A stretch of DNA of 64,000 nt from Ruminococcus sp. (GCF_019417665.1 NZ_DXUU01000007.1:13670-77669); one strand, 5' to 3'. Positions 23,800 to 32,672 are shown, counted from the first letter of the stretch. Numbers and translations are program-made. Notes: generated by a model from the sequence alone, not told the origin.

Positions 23800-24525
23800 A
23801 TGAAGAAGAACACAAAACGAACGGTTTCCTGGCGGACGATCCTTATGCTGCTGGCTATAGCGGCTGTCTGTATTGCAGCTTGTGTTGCAATGCTGCCTCT
23901 GATAAGACTGCTTTCCAGCGATGAGGGACAAGCTGTTATTATTGAAAAGATGCAGGATTTTGGCATTTTTGCACCATTGCTATTTGTTTTGCTCCAGGTG
24001 GTTCAGGTGGTGATTGCTGTCATTCCCGGTGGCCCGGTGCCCATGATCGGCGGTGTACTCTTCGGGGAATGGGGTGCTCTGGCACTGTCTCTGGCAGGTT
24101 TTTTTCTGGGGACGGTGCTGGTGTATTATCTGGTGCAGTGGATCGGTAAACCTTTGGTTGACCGATTCGTGTCGGAAAAGCATTTCCAGAAATTTGATTT
24201 TCTTCTGGAGGGAAAGCGTACAGAGCTTCTGATTTTTTTGGTATTCCTTCTGCCTGGACTGCCGAAGGATGTGCTCACTTATCTTGTTTCATTTAATTCC
24301 AGAATCAAGCCCATGCATCTGTTTCTGCTGACCACGTTGGGCAGAACGCCTGCCACGATCCTGACTGTTTTTCTGGGCGGCAGCCTTTGGGACGGCAATT
24401 ATATTCTGACTATCGTTCTGACCGGCGTTATTCTGCTCCTGGCATTTGCTGGCTGGATGATCAAGAAACATGTGGATAAGCGCGCAGAACGGAAAACGAA
24501 AAAATCAGAAACGCAAACCCATTGA
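23800..24525 (+). CDS. TVP38/TMEM64 family membrane protein
   Basis: A 241-residue DedA-superfamily (SNARE-associated, VTT domain) membrane protein. The first membrane helix is near 14-37. The family core PGGPVPMIGGVLFGEWGAL, with the following GTVLVYYLVQWIG, and the second re-entrant motif LPGLPKDVLTYLVSF are plain to see. The C-terminal tail is strongly basic. VTT proteins act as lipid scramblases or flippases in other systems; here the substrate is unknown. Promoter at 23717-23745; the AAA+ gene starts 15 bases after its stop, so the two are probably one transcript. Confidence 0.87.
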   Translation: MKKNTKRTVSWRTILMLLAIAAVCIAACVAMLPLIRLLSSDEGQAVIIEKMQDFGIFAPLLFVLLQVVQVVIAVIPGGPVPMIGGVLFGEWGALALSLAGFFLGTVLVYYLVQWIGKPLVDRFVSEKHFQKFDFLLEGKRTELLIFLVFLLPGLPKDVLTYLVSFNSRIKPMHLFLLTTLGRTPATILTVFLGGSLWDGNYILTIVLTGVILLLAFAGWMIKKHVDKRAERKTKKSETQTH

Positions 24526-24540
24526 GAAAGGAACCGCATT

Positions 24541-25980
24541 ATGCAGCACAACAATTTGCAAGCCTCTCTGGCGTATCTTGATACGCTGTATCATACATAC
24601 GCATCTCAAGGGATCCAGGTGACCGGCAGCCAAATGTCCCTTTTCGAATATGCCGGATTTGCCAACCTGAAATACCTGTTGTTTCTGGCAAATCAGGATC
24701 GGGTGATCACGGATGCCGAGACAGAATACATCAATACTTGTTTGCACCAGTCCATGACAACACCTATGCTGGAGCGCTTTTTGCAGCAAAATGCCATTTC
24801 CTTTTCCGGCACAGTGGATTCTCTTTTGGTGCTTTTGTCTGCCCTGATCCGTGCAGATCTGAACGGGAACGGCACAGACGGCAGCGTATCTCTTCTTTGG
24901 CTGCAAACGCTGGAACAGCTTGGCAATCAGTTTTCCATTAAAACTGCTGGCAGCGTGGATCCGCAGCAGCAGATCGTCCAGCGTTCTATTTTACAGCAAC
25001 TGACGAATTACCGTACAGCGGCAATGGCAAAGTGCAAGCGCAGTGATCGGGAACGTCCTGCCACTGTTCCGAAAGAATTCGGGCAGGATCTGCCGCCGGT
25101 GCCTCTTTCTAAAGAGCCGGTAGTAACAGAAGTGGCAGTTACTGATGCGCCTACAGAAACCCTGGAAGAACTGCTGGAACAGCTTCATGCTCTGATCGGT
25201 TTGCAAAGCGTCAAGGAAGAGTTGGATAGTCTGATCAATCTGCTGAAAATCCGTAGTCTTCGTCAGCAGCGTGGTTTGCCTTTGCCTCAGACATCTTTGC
25301 ACATGGTCTTTTCCGGTAATCCCGGCACGGGCAAAACGACTGTGGCACGGCTTCTTGCAAAGATCTATGCACGGCTGGGCATTCTGAAAAAAGGGCATCT
25401 GGTGGAAGCTGACCGTGCTACACTTGTCAGCGGCTATGTGGGACAGACTGCCATCAAGACCAAAAAAGTGATTGATCAGGCCATGGGCGGCGTGCTTTTT
25501 ATTGATGAAGCCTATACTCTCACCAGTTCCTCTGGTGGAAATGACTTTGGCACAGAGGCAGTGAATACGCTGCTCAAAGAAATGGAAGATCACCGGGACG
25601 ATCTGATTGTCATTGTTGCCGGCTATCCCGATGAAATGGAACAATTCCTGGATGTGAATCCGGGTCTGCGTTCCCGGTTTCGCCAGGTTATTGTCTTTGC
25701 AGACTATACGCCGGAGGAACTCATGGAGATATTTTCGGATATCTGTGACAGCTACTGCCTAAAAATGACTCCGGAGACCTATGCCTATGTGCAGGAATAT
25801 TTCCGGAAACGCAGTGCAGATGCCGGAAAGAATTTTGCCAATGCCCGTGATGTCCGCAATTTCTTCGAATTTGCACTTACCAATCAGGCAGATCGTCTGG
25901 CGCAGATCCAGGGGACGATATCAGATGAGACCCTGCTGACGCTTATGCCGGAGGATGTGGAGAGTATCGCTTTGATATAA
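24541..25980 (+). CDS. CbbX/SpoVK-type AAA+ ATPase with helical N-terminal domain
   Basis: A 479-residue protein. The C-terminal AAA+ module (about 215-479) belongs to the CbxX/CfqX/SpoVK group: Walker A SGNPGTGKT, a pore-loop region LVSGYVGQTA, Walker B GGVLFIDEAYT, sensor NTLLKEMEDHRDDLIVIVAGY and arginine finger region NPGLRSRF. Residues 1-150 are helical and acidic, with NLKYLLFLANQDRVITDAE resembling a TerB-like fold. A Pro/Val-rich linker joins the two. The group remodels partner proteins (Rubisco for CbbX; SpoVK is needed for spore maturation). AAAGGA precedes the ATG; follows the TVP38-type gene. Confidence 0.82.
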   Translation: MQHNNLQASLAYLDTLYHTYASQGIQVTGSQMSLFEYAGFANLKYLLFLANQDRVITDAETEYINTCLHQSMTTPMLERFLQQNAISFSGTVDSLLVLLSALIRADLNGNGTDGSVSLLWLQTLEQLGNQFSIKTAGSVDPQQQIVQRSILQQLTNYRTAAMAKCKRSDRERPATVPKEFGQDLPPVPLSKEPVVTEVAVTDAPTETLEELLEQLHALIGLQSVKEELDSLINLLKIRSLRQQRGLPLPQTSLHMVFSGNPGTGKTTVARLLAKIYARLGILKKGHLVEADRATLVSGYVGQTAIKTKKVIDQAMGGVLFIDEAYTLTSSSGGNDFGTEAVNTLLKEMEDHRDDLIVIVAGYPDEMEQFLDVNPGLRSRFRQVIVFADYTPEELMEIFSDICDSYCLKMTPETYAYVQEYFRKRSADAGKNFANARDVRNFFEFALTNQADRLAQIQGTISDETLLTLMPEDVESIALI

Positions 25981-26305
25981 AGGGCAACATCCAGGTATTT
26001 TCGCTTGATTTCATCCCTGGGAATGACAATTTCGTTTTTGTTCACAGATGATATATTTATATTTCATAAATTTCTTGTATACTAATAGCATGAGGAAGAA
26101 TCCGGCAAAGAAGGATTTATTTCGAATACGGACAATGGCGTCCCGTACAGCACAATCGCTGCACGAGGCGCTTTTTTGTGCCCTCCAGTGATTGTTTCGA
26201 ATGGCGGAAACAAAGGCGTTGCTGCTTGGACTTCTGCATTGTAGCGGTGATTCCTTGGCGTGGAAACATTTTAAGATATCATTTGGTTTGGAGGACAAAA
26301 TTATT
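25981..26305 (+). promoter_or_regulatory. Structured 325-base leader region of amt
   Basis: No gene is evident here. A TATACT near 26080 lacks a convincing -35. The main feature is a long hairpin at 26152-26195: a 10-bp outer stem (ACAATCGCTG with CAGTGATTGT, one G-U), an inner GAGG/CCTC and CGC/GTG stem, and a loop of six Ts. Two related segments beginning TTTCGAAT flank the hairpin at about 26119 and 26195. No T-run follows, so this is not a simple terminator. I do not recognise a known riboswitch class. Confidence 0.5.
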
Positions 26306-27550
26306 ATGGATTCTGGAAATATTGCATTTGTGATGATATGTGCAGCCATGGTGTTCTTTATGACACCGGGTCTGTCCTGCTTTTACGGCGGTCTGGTGCG
26401 CCGGAAAAACGCCGTGAACACGATGTTTGCTTCAGTCTTTACCATTGGTACCGGAATTGTCATGTGGGTACTGTTCGGCTATTCGCTTTCGTTCGGAACA
26501 GATCATTTTGGCGTTATCGGCGATTTCAGCTGGTTTGGTCTGGAGGGCGTATCTCTGACAGAGCCTTATGTGGAAGGGCAGCAGATCCCCAATATGGTAT
26601 TCTGCCTGTTTCAGATGATGTTCGCTGTCATTACACCGGCACTGATCACTGGCTCTGTTGCTGGAAGAATGCGGTTTAAGTCTTTGTTTGTATTTCTGGT
26701 TCTGTGGAGTCTGGTGGTCTATTATCCCATGGCGCACATGGTCTGGGCAGACGGTGGATTCCTGGCGGAGATCGGTTCGATAGACTTTGCCGGCGGTAAC
26801 GTAGTGCATATCAGCTCCGGTGTGACGGCTTTGGTACTCTGCATTCTGCTGGGCAAGCGGTATGATTATTCCCGTGCCAACTATAAGATCCACAGCATTC
26901 CCATGGTTGCACTTGGCGCATTTATCCTGCTGTTCGGCTGGTTTGGTTTTAATGCAGGTTCTGCTCTGGCAGCAGATGGTCTGGCAGCACATGCCTTTGT
27001 CACAACGGCAGTCTCCTCGGCAGCTGCCATGCTCTCCTGGATGCTGTGTGATGTTCTGGTAAACAAGAAGGCAACTTTTGTAGGCGCCTGCACAGGCATG
27101 GTTGCCGGTCTGGTAGGCATTACGCCGGGCGCAGGCTTTGTACCCATCTGGGCAGCCGTTCTCATTGGTCTGACCACCTCACCTATCTGCTTCTTCATGA
27201 TTTCTTGGGCAAAGAAAAAGTTCGGCTATGACGATGCACTGGATGCCTTTGGCTGCCATGGCGTCGGTGGTATATGGGGCGGTATCTGCACCGGATTGTT
27301 CACAAAGGTTTCGATCAATGATATCGGTCAGGGCAACGGCTTATTCTTCGGTGATACAAAGTTGTTCTTCATGCAGTTGGCTAGTATCGGTATTACCATT
27401 GTAGTAGCAGTTGTGGGTACGCTGATTTGCTATGGCATTACCCGGTTGCTCACCGGTCAGATTCGTGTCAGCGAACGGGATGAGCGTATCGGTCTGGATC
27501 GCTCGCAGCATGGCGAATCGGCATATCCGTCGTTTAACGGCTTAGACTAA
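26306..27550 (+). CDS. amt: Ammonium transporter
   Basis: A 414-residue Amt/MEP/Rh transporter with about eleven membrane segments. Visible hallmarks are the early SCFYGGLVRRKNA, VWADGGFLAEIGSIDFAGGNVVHISSG with the periplasmic and pore residues, the first pore histidine region, FGWFGFNAGSAL and the second pore histidine in DAFGCHGVGGIWGG. The C-terminal tail ends with GLDRSQHGESAY, the stretch that contacts GlnB-type regulators. The ATG at 26306 follows GGAGG by eleven bases; an open frame extends 38 codons upstream but reads through the leader hairpin. glnB follows 20 bases later, the canonical pair. Confidence 0.96.
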   Translation: MDSGNIAFVMICAAMVFFMTPGLSCFYGGLVRRKNAVNTMFASVFTIGTGIVMWVLFGYSLSFGTDHFGVIGDFSWFGLEGVSLTEPYVEGQQIPNMVFCLFQMMFAVITPALITGSVAGRMRFKSLFVFLVLWSLVVYYPMAHMVWADGGFLAEIGSIDFAGGNVVHISSGVTALVLCILLGKRYDYSRANYKIHSIPMVALGAFILLFGWFGFNAGSALAADGLAAHAFVTTAVSSAAAMLSWMLCDVLVNKKATFVGACTGMVAGLVGITPGAGFVPIWAAVLIGLTTSPICFFMISWAKKKFGYDDALDAFGCHGVGGIWGGICTGLFTKVSINDIGQGNGLFFGDTKLFFMQLASIGITIVVAVVGTLICYGITRLLTGQIRVSERDERIGLDRSQHGESAYPSFNGLD

Positions 27551-27570
27551 TTATAGGAGGAGAGACAGAG

Positions 27571-27933
27571 ATGATTATTAAAGTGGAAGCAATTATCCGG
27601 GAAGAAAAGCTGGAGGATGTGCTGGATGCACTGGCAGCACTGGATGTGCACGGTGTGACCTGCTATCAGGTCATGGGCTGCGGTACCCAGCGTGGTCTGA
27701 AAGAATATGCCTATGTGCGTGGCCATCAGCAGGTGGAGATCCAGATGCTCCCGAAGATCAAGCTGGAGGTGCTTGTTTCCTCGGAGGAGTGGGAGCAGAA
27801 AACCATTGACACCATTCAGAAGGCAGCATATACCGGCAATATTGGCGATGGAAAGATCTTTAGTTACGATGTCCGGGAAGCGATGCGCATTCGTACTAAG
27901 GAGACTGGCTATGATGCCATTCAGCCGGAGTAA
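27571..27933 (+). CDS. glnB: Nitrogen regulatory PII protein
   Basis: A 120-residue PII protein. It binds ATP, ADP and 2-oxoglutarate and blocks or opens the ammonium channel. The T-loop spans about 37-54; where enteric GlnB has the uridylylated Tyr51 before Arg-Gly, this protein has Val49-Arg-Gly, so uridylylation at that site is not expected. The B-loop and C-loop are present (GNIGDGKIFSYDVREAMRIRT). AGGAGG precedes the ATG. Partner of amt in the same transcript; the terminator follows. Confidence 0.95.
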   Translation: MIIKVEAIIREEKLEDVLDALAALDVHGVTCYQVMGCGTQRGLKEYAYVRGHQQVEIQMLPKIKLEVLVSSEEWEQKTIDTIQKAAYTGNIGDGKIFSYDVREAMRIRTKETGYDAIQPE

Positions 27934-27953
27934 ACGGTTTCATTAAGATAAGA

Positions 27954-27990
27954 AAAAAGGCGGCGTTCCGTGGGGGAATGCTGCCTTTTT
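27954..27990 (+). terminator. Terminator of amt-glnB
   Basis: A 16-bp stem with G-U pairs (27954-27969 with 27975-27990) whose 3' arm ends in five Ts. Confidence 0.88.
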
Positions 27991-28087
27991 CATGTATATG
28001 GGTGTTATGTGTTTGCAAAGCTTATGTCATTGGGCGGATTCATGGATTGTAAAATCAGAATTCACCTTTTCGGCAAACTGGAAATCG

Positions 28088-28474
28088 TTAAACTCCTAAA
28101 ATATAAAATCCATTATAATTTTTAGCATCTTCCAACCATTTCAGTAAAACAAGGTAATCTTCTGGCTTTTTATTTTTTATTTTAGAAATTATCATATCAA
28201 CTAATTCGGGCTTATAGTAATTTATACCATAAATATCTACAGTACCATTTTGCATATTGCTATATATTCCACAATCAAAAATGTTCCCATATATCATACT
28301 GAAATCTTCATATTCGTTTATATATAATGAATCGAGTTCCCAATTTTTAATATTATCAACTGTTACAATTGATTCTATTTTAGAATTCAAAGGCATCTTA
28401 CAGAACTGCAATTCTACATAACTCGAATCACCATATTCACGTCTTTTCTCTTGAGAATCGAAGCTTAAAAACAT
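28088..28474 (-). CDS. Hypothetical AT-rich protein
   Basis: I do not recognise this 128-residue protein. It is acidic, rich in Tyr, Asn and Ile, with predicted alternating strands and a C-terminal helix (EDYLVLLKWLEDAKNY). Its codons are far richer in A and T than those of its neighbours, an indication of acquisition. GAGG lies seven bases before the ATG at 28474. It follows the radical SAM gene on the same strand by about 35 bases and is the last gene of the polyamine-side run. Size and composition are like those of small immunity proteins, but nothing proves that. Confidence 0.6.
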   Translation of the reverse strand: MFLSFDSQEKRREYGDSSYVELQFCKMPLNSKIESIVTVDNIKNWELDSLYINEYEDFSMIYGNIFDCGIYSNMQNGTVDIYGINYYKPELVDMIISKIKNKKPEDYLVLLKWLEDAKNYNGFYILGV

Positions 28475-28509
28475 ATTTTTTCCTCACAAATTCCGATTTA
28501 TCTGACCTT

Positions 28510-29394
28510 TCACTCCACCTCAAAAGCCGGAATATACCCCGCAGCCGCTGCCGACCGTTCCTGTCCATAGCCATTAAGCCCCAATTCCACCGCATGTTCC
28601 CGGACGGATTCATATTCAAAAGTTGCCGCCCGGCGGTTCAGATGCTTGTCCGGCAGCGGCATATCCGGCGGCGTATATTGCCCCATGAGACTGAGCAGAA
28701 ACTGTTCCTTCGGTAGTGCCTCCGCCAGCCAGTCCAGCAGCGCCATGGATTCTTTCCGGTGTCCAGGCAGCACCAGATGCCGGACGATCAATCCACGCTC
28801 TAGCAGTGTCCCATTCCATTGCAGTGCGCCCACCTGTTGGAACATGGTCATGATCGCCTTGGATGCTGTCTCAAAATAATCCGGACAGTTGGCATATGCC
28901 TTTGCTGTCTCCGGACTGTAAAATTTCAGGTCAGGCAGGTAGATATCCACCAGTCCGTCCAGCATTGCCAAAATCTCCGGGGATTCGTAGCCGCCGCAGT
29001 TCCATACCACGGGAATTTTCAGCTGTGGTTTTGCCAGTTCCAGCGCCTGTACGATCCACGGCGTATAGTGACTGCCGGTGACAAGATTGATATTGCACGC
29101 CTGTTCCGCCTGAAGCCGCAGAAACGTATCCGCTAGCTGTTCCACGGTCAGGACTTTTCCCACGGCAGAACGGCTGATCTCCCGGTTCTGGCAGAAGCAG
29201 CAGCCCAGAGTGCATCCGGCGAAAAATACTGTCCCCGAACCAGTCTCTCCGGAAATACACGGTTCTTCCCAGGGATGCAGTGCTGCACGTGCCACACGGA
29301 TTTCCGTGCCGCAGTGACAATATCCCACAGTTTTTGTCCGGTCTGCACCGCATTGCCGGGGACAGAGGGTGCAGTGGGTCACATCGAAACTCAT
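28510..29394 (-). CDS. Radical SAM protein, PflX/pyruvate formate-lyase activase-like
   Basis: A 294-residue radical SAM enzyme of the COG1313 type. An N-terminal cysteine motif (CTLCPRQCGADR, then GYCHCG) precedes the AdoMet cluster motif CTLGCCFCQN, which is the CX3CX2C pattern. A barrel follows with WNCGGYES, LVDIYLPDLKF and RHLVLPGH stretches typical of the family. Its partner protein is unknown. Its ATG overlaps the nspC stop by four bases (ATGA), so it is translated with the carboxynorspermidine decarboxylase, though a link to polyamines is only positional. Confidence 0.85.
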   Translation of the reverse strand: MSFDVTHCTLCPRQCGADRTKTVGYCHCGTEIRVARAALHPWEEPCISGETGSGTVFFAGCTLGCCFCQNREISRSAVGKVLTVEQLADTFLRLQAEQACNINLVTGSHYTPWIVQALELAKPQLKIPVVWNCGGYESPEILAMLDGLVDIYLPDLKFYSPETAKAYANCPDYFETASKAIMTMFQQVGALQWNGTLLERGLIVRHLVLPGHRKESMALLDWLAEALPKEQFLLSLMGQYTPPDMPLPDKHLNRRAATFEYESVREHAVELGLNGYGQERSAAAAGYIPAFEVE

Positions 29395-30539
29395 GACAGC
29401 CGCCTCTCAAAATCCCGATAGCCGAATCGCTTCACCAGTTCCATTGTGCCGTCCTCGTGATACAAGAGAATATCCGGCAGGGGAATGCCGTTGAAAGTGT
29501 TATTCTTCACCATGGAATAAATCGCCATGTCACAGAAAACCAGCTTGTCGCCGGGCTGCAGAGGATGGTCAAAGGAATAATCCCCGATGACGTCCCCGGC
29601 AAGGCAGGTATTTCCGGCAAGGCGGTAGGTATGTTTTTTTTCGCCGGCAGTGCCACTGCCGATAATATGCGGACGATAAGGCATTTCCAGTACATCTGGC
29701 ATGTGGCATGCAGCAGAGGCATCCAGAATGGCAATGTCCATGCCGTTGTGCACAATATCCAGCACCGATGCTACAAGATATCCGGCATTCAGAGCTACAG
29801 CTTCTCCCGGTTCCAGATAGACCTGCACGCCATATTCCGACTGCACTCGGTCAATGCACCGCAGAAGACAGTCAATGTCGTAATCCTCCCGGGTGATATG
29901 ATGACCGCCGCCGAAGTTTACCCATTTGCACTGTCTCAGCCATAAGTCGAACTTGGGCAGCAAATGGTTAAGTGTACGTTCCAGTACATCGGAATTCTGC
30001 TCACACATGGTGTGGAAATGAATGCCCTCCAGACCGTTCAGGTCTTCCATCTGTTCCAGAGGAACACCCATCCGAGAGCCGGGGATGCAGGGGTTATACA
30101 GGTCAGTCTCCACCTCGGCATAGCCGGGATTGATGCGGATGCCGCAGGAAATGTGTCGAGGTGCAGATCCCACCTGGGCACGGTATTTGTGCCACTGTCC
30201 GAAAGAGTTGAATACAATGTGGTCAGCAATGTCCAACAGCTGGGTGAAGTCCTCCTGGGTGTAGGCAGGGGAGAATACGTGTACCTCCTTTCCGAAGCGT
30301 TCCCGTCCCAGTTTCGCCTCAAAAAGTCCGCTTGCCGTAGTGCCTGCCAGGTCATCCCGGATCAGGGGATAGGCGGAGAACATGGAAAATGCCTTTTGTG
30401 CCAGCAGAATCTTACAGCCGGTCTGTTCCTGGATACGGCACAGCAGAGCAGTGTTCTTTTTCAGCAGGCGTGCGTCCGTGATGTAGCACGGCGTGGAGAG
30501 ATCGTTGATCGAAATATCAAACAGAGATGCAAAGTTCAT
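29391..30539 (-). CDS. nspC: Carboxynorspermidine decarboxylase
   Basis: A 382-residue alanine-racemase-fold PLP decarboxylase that converts carboxynorspermidine or carboxyspermidine to the free polyamine. It starts with the family TPCYITDARLLKKN stretch; the PLP lysine is in CKILLAQKAFSM; GIRINPGYAE, GIHFHTMCEQ and WVNFGGGHHIT follow, and the C-terminal phosphate and substrate site contains EPGEAVALNAGYLV and the CDMAIYSMVKN stretch. The start at 30539 has AAAGGAG seven bases upstream; the frame is open 45 codons further without support. It acts after the synthase at 30990-32651, with a DUF4288 gene lying between. Confidence 0.93.
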   Translation of the reverse strand: MNFASLFDISINDLSTPCYITDARLLKKNTALLCRIQEQTGCKILLAQKAFSMFSAYPLIRDDLAGTTASGLFEAKLGRERFGKEVHVFSPAYTQEDFTQLLDIADHIVFNSFGQWHKYRAQVGSAPRHISCGIRINPGYAEVETDLYNPCIPGSRMGVPLEQMEDLNGLEGIHFHTMCEQNSDVLERTLNHLLPKFDLWLRQCKWVNFGGGHHITREDYDIDCLLRCIDRVQSEYGVQVYLEPGEAVALNAGYLVASVLDIVHNGMDIAILDASAACHMPDVLEMPYRPHIIGSGTAGEKKHTYRLAGNTCLAGDVIGDYSFDHPLQPGDKLVFCDMAIYSMVKNNTFNGIPLPDILLYHEDGTMELVKRFGYRDFERRLS

Positions 30540-30601
30540 GGGTAACTCCTTTCTTTGTGTATGAAAGAAGCGTTCTGCGTAATGCGGAACGCTTTCTTGA
30601 T

Positions 30602-30967
30602 TTAGATTTCGTTTTGATCGGGGAAATACCGAAGGGGCAGCATTTCCTCTCGTGTAGATGAATCGCCGAGGCATTTTTCCAATTCCTTTTCAGAAAGTCC
30701 GAAACGATTTTGAAAAATTCTGGAATACACTTCCTGCACATCATCCTCTATATTATCAGATTGAAAGCAATCCAGATAATCCACGATAGAGCAATGTACT
30801 GTGTCGCCATACATATTTTTGCGTTGGGGTTCGATCATCCGGCTGACGTAGTTCTCTGCCTTTTGATAAGCCGCATCAAAAGAGTCGGCATCAACCTGCA
30901 AAATGGATTCCTCGTAGAAAATCTGTTCCCGGATGGTGTATTTGAGAAGTAGTTTTACGTGGTACAT
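30602..30967 (-). CDS. DUF4288 family protein
   Basis: A 121-residue protein matching DUF4288: a two-strand start (YHVKLLLKYTI), the EESILQVDADSFDAAYQKAENYV segment, and a C-terminal region with an acidic, Phe-rich stretch. No catalytic residues are apparent. It lies between the synthase and decarboxylase genes of the polyamine cluster, spaced 22 and 62 bases from them, and is richer in A+T. DUF4288 genes often appear among small accessory or immunity-like genes; the function is unknown. Confidence 0.7.
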   Translation of the reverse strand: MYHVKLLLKYTIREQIFYEESILQVDADSFDAAYQKAENYVSRMIEPQRKNMYGDTVHCSIVDYLDCFQSDNIEDDVQEVYSRIFQNRFGLSEKELEKCLGDSSTREEMLPLRYFPDQNEI

Positions 30968-30989
30968 TATTACGATCCGTTCACTGTTT

Positions 30990-32651
30990 TTAAATCACAA
31001 CTTTGTTATTGTCCTCACGCCATTTCAGATATTCTTTTACATCTGACTCCACTAATTTCCAACACGCAGCAACTACGGCAGCATCATCAAAATAGCCAAT
31101 AACCGGGATGCTGTCAGGTACAAGATCAATCGGAGATACAAAATAGAGCAAAGCACTGGTAATTGCGATGATAGTTCCCAATGGTAAATCAGTGTATTCC
31201 TTTTCGATGTAGCTTTTTAACAATGAAACCATCGCAGGAATATAAGATAACTTCTCACCTAAAACAGGAATTGATTTCAGCTTCTTTTCAAGCCTTTGTA
31301 AGAATCGTTCCATTTTTTCTCGATTCTTCAAAATTTTCTCAGCTTTTTTATATCCTTTCTCCAATTCTTCCTGCGCTTTTTTTTCATCGAAAACTTGTTC
31401 GATGTTCTCATATATTTTAGGATTTTTTTCTTGACTTTCAGGAACATTTTCATCCACCAGCACCGGATCAAAATTCTCCGTCCAGGGCAGACCCCACTTG
31501 TTCAGTGCTTCCATAAACGGATCAGGATCGAATTCCTCCACATTATACACGCCCGGCTTTTTCCACTTGCCGGTCATGACCATCATTGCCCCGATCATTG
31601 CCGGAACACCTGTGGTATAGGAGACAGCCTGAGAGCCGACTTCCTTGTAGCATTCCTGATGGTCGCAGACGTTATACACATAGTAATTCACAGGCTTACC
31701 GTCCTTGACACCCTGACAGATACAGCCGATATTGGTCTTGCCCACCGTGCGGGGACCCAGGGATGCCGGATCGGGGAGTACTGCCTTCAGGAACTGCAGA
31801 GGAACAATTTCTTTGCCCTCGTACAGGATGGGTTCAATGGAAGTCATGCCCACATTTTCCAGACACTTCAGATGCGTCAGGTAGCTCTGACCGAAGGTCA
31901 TAAAGAACCGGATGCGTTTGATGCCGTGGATATTCAGCGCCAGGGACTCCAGTTCCTCGTGATGCAGCAGGTACATATCCTTTTCGCCAACCTGATCGAA
32001 GTCATACACACGCTTGATCTCCATGGGCTCTGTTTCCACCCACTGACCGTTTTCGATATAGCTGCCCTTTGCGGAAACCTCACGGATATTGATTTCCGGG
32101 TTGAAGTTGGTGGCAAAGGGATAGCCATGATCGCCGCCGTTGCAGTCCAGAATGTCAATATAGTGAATCTCATCGAAATAATGCTTCTGTGCATAAGCGC
32201 AGAATACGCCGGTTACACCCGGATCAAAGCCGCTGCCCAGCAGTGCGGTAATGCCGGCTTTTTCGAATTTTTCCCGGTATGCCCACTGCCATTTGTATTC
32301 GAACTTTGCCGTATCCTCCGGCTCATAGTTGGCAGTGTCCACATAGTCCGTCTTTGTGGCAAGGCAGGCATCCATAATGGTCAGATCCTGATAGGGAAGT
32401 GCCACGTTAATGACGATATCCGGCTTTTCCTGTTCGATCAGAGCGATAAGCTGGTTCACGTCGTTGGCATCCACCTGTGCCGTAGTGATCTTTGTGGAAG
32501 TCTTATCCTGCAATTCTTCCTTGAACTTATCGCACTTGGATTTGGTACGGCTGGCAATGCAGATCTCCGTGAATACCTCGCTGTTCTGACAGCACTTGTG
32601 AATGACTACTCCGGCAACGCCGCCGGCTCCGATAATCAATGCTTTTCCCAT
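30990..32651 (-). CDS. Carboxynorspermidine synthase fused to a DUF1232 (YkvA-like) domain
   Basis: A 553-residue fusion. Residues 1 to about 400 are a saccharopine-dehydrogenase-type carboxynorspermidine synthase, which condenses a diamine with aspartate semialdehyde using NADPH: Rossmann motif GAGGVAG (8-14), LLGSGFDPGVTGVF, the substrate region GGDHGYPFATNFNPEINIRE and an ending NKWGLPWTENFDPVLVDE. Residues 405-460 are a Lys/Glu-rich coiled-coil linker. Residues about 485-545 are a DUF1232 membrane-associated domain with SPIDLVPDSIPVIGYFDD. The enzyme normally ends near residue 400, so the tail (about 30990-31450) is an addition, and it is richer in A+T. GGAGG precedes the ATG. Confidence 0.88.
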   Translation of the reverse strand: MGKALIIGAGGVAGVVIHKCCQNSEVFTEICIASRTKSKCDKFKEELQDKTSTKITTAQVDANDVNQLIALIEQEKPDIVINVALPYQDLTIMDACLATKTDYVDTANYEPEDTAKFEYKWQWAYREKFEKAGITALLGSGFDPGVTGVFCAYAQKHYFDEIHYIDILDCNGGDHGYPFATNFNPEINIREVSAKGSYIENGQWVETEPMEIKRVYDFDQVGEKDMYLLHHEELESLALNIHGIKRIRFFMTFGQSYLTHLKCLENVGMTSIEPILYEGKEIVPLQFLKAVLPDPASLGPRTVGKTNIGCICQGVKDGKPVNYYVYNVCDHQECYKEVGSQAVSYTTGVPAMIGAMMVMTGKWKKPGVYNVEEFDPDPFMEALNKWGLPWTENFDPVLVDENVPESQEKNPKIYENIEQVFDEKKAQEELEKGYKKAEKILKNREKMERFLQRLEKKLKSIPVLGEKLSYIPAMVSLLKSYIEKEYTDLPLGTIIAITSALLYFVSPIDLVPDSIPVIGYFDDAAVVAACWKLVESDVKEYLKWREDNNKVVI

Positions 32652-32672
32652 GATTATACCTCCAAATTATAT

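Noticed and set aside
26192..26305. A 38-codon N-terminal extension of the ammonium transporter
   Set aside because: The extension reads through leader structure, while GGAGG and the family start support the ATG at 26306.
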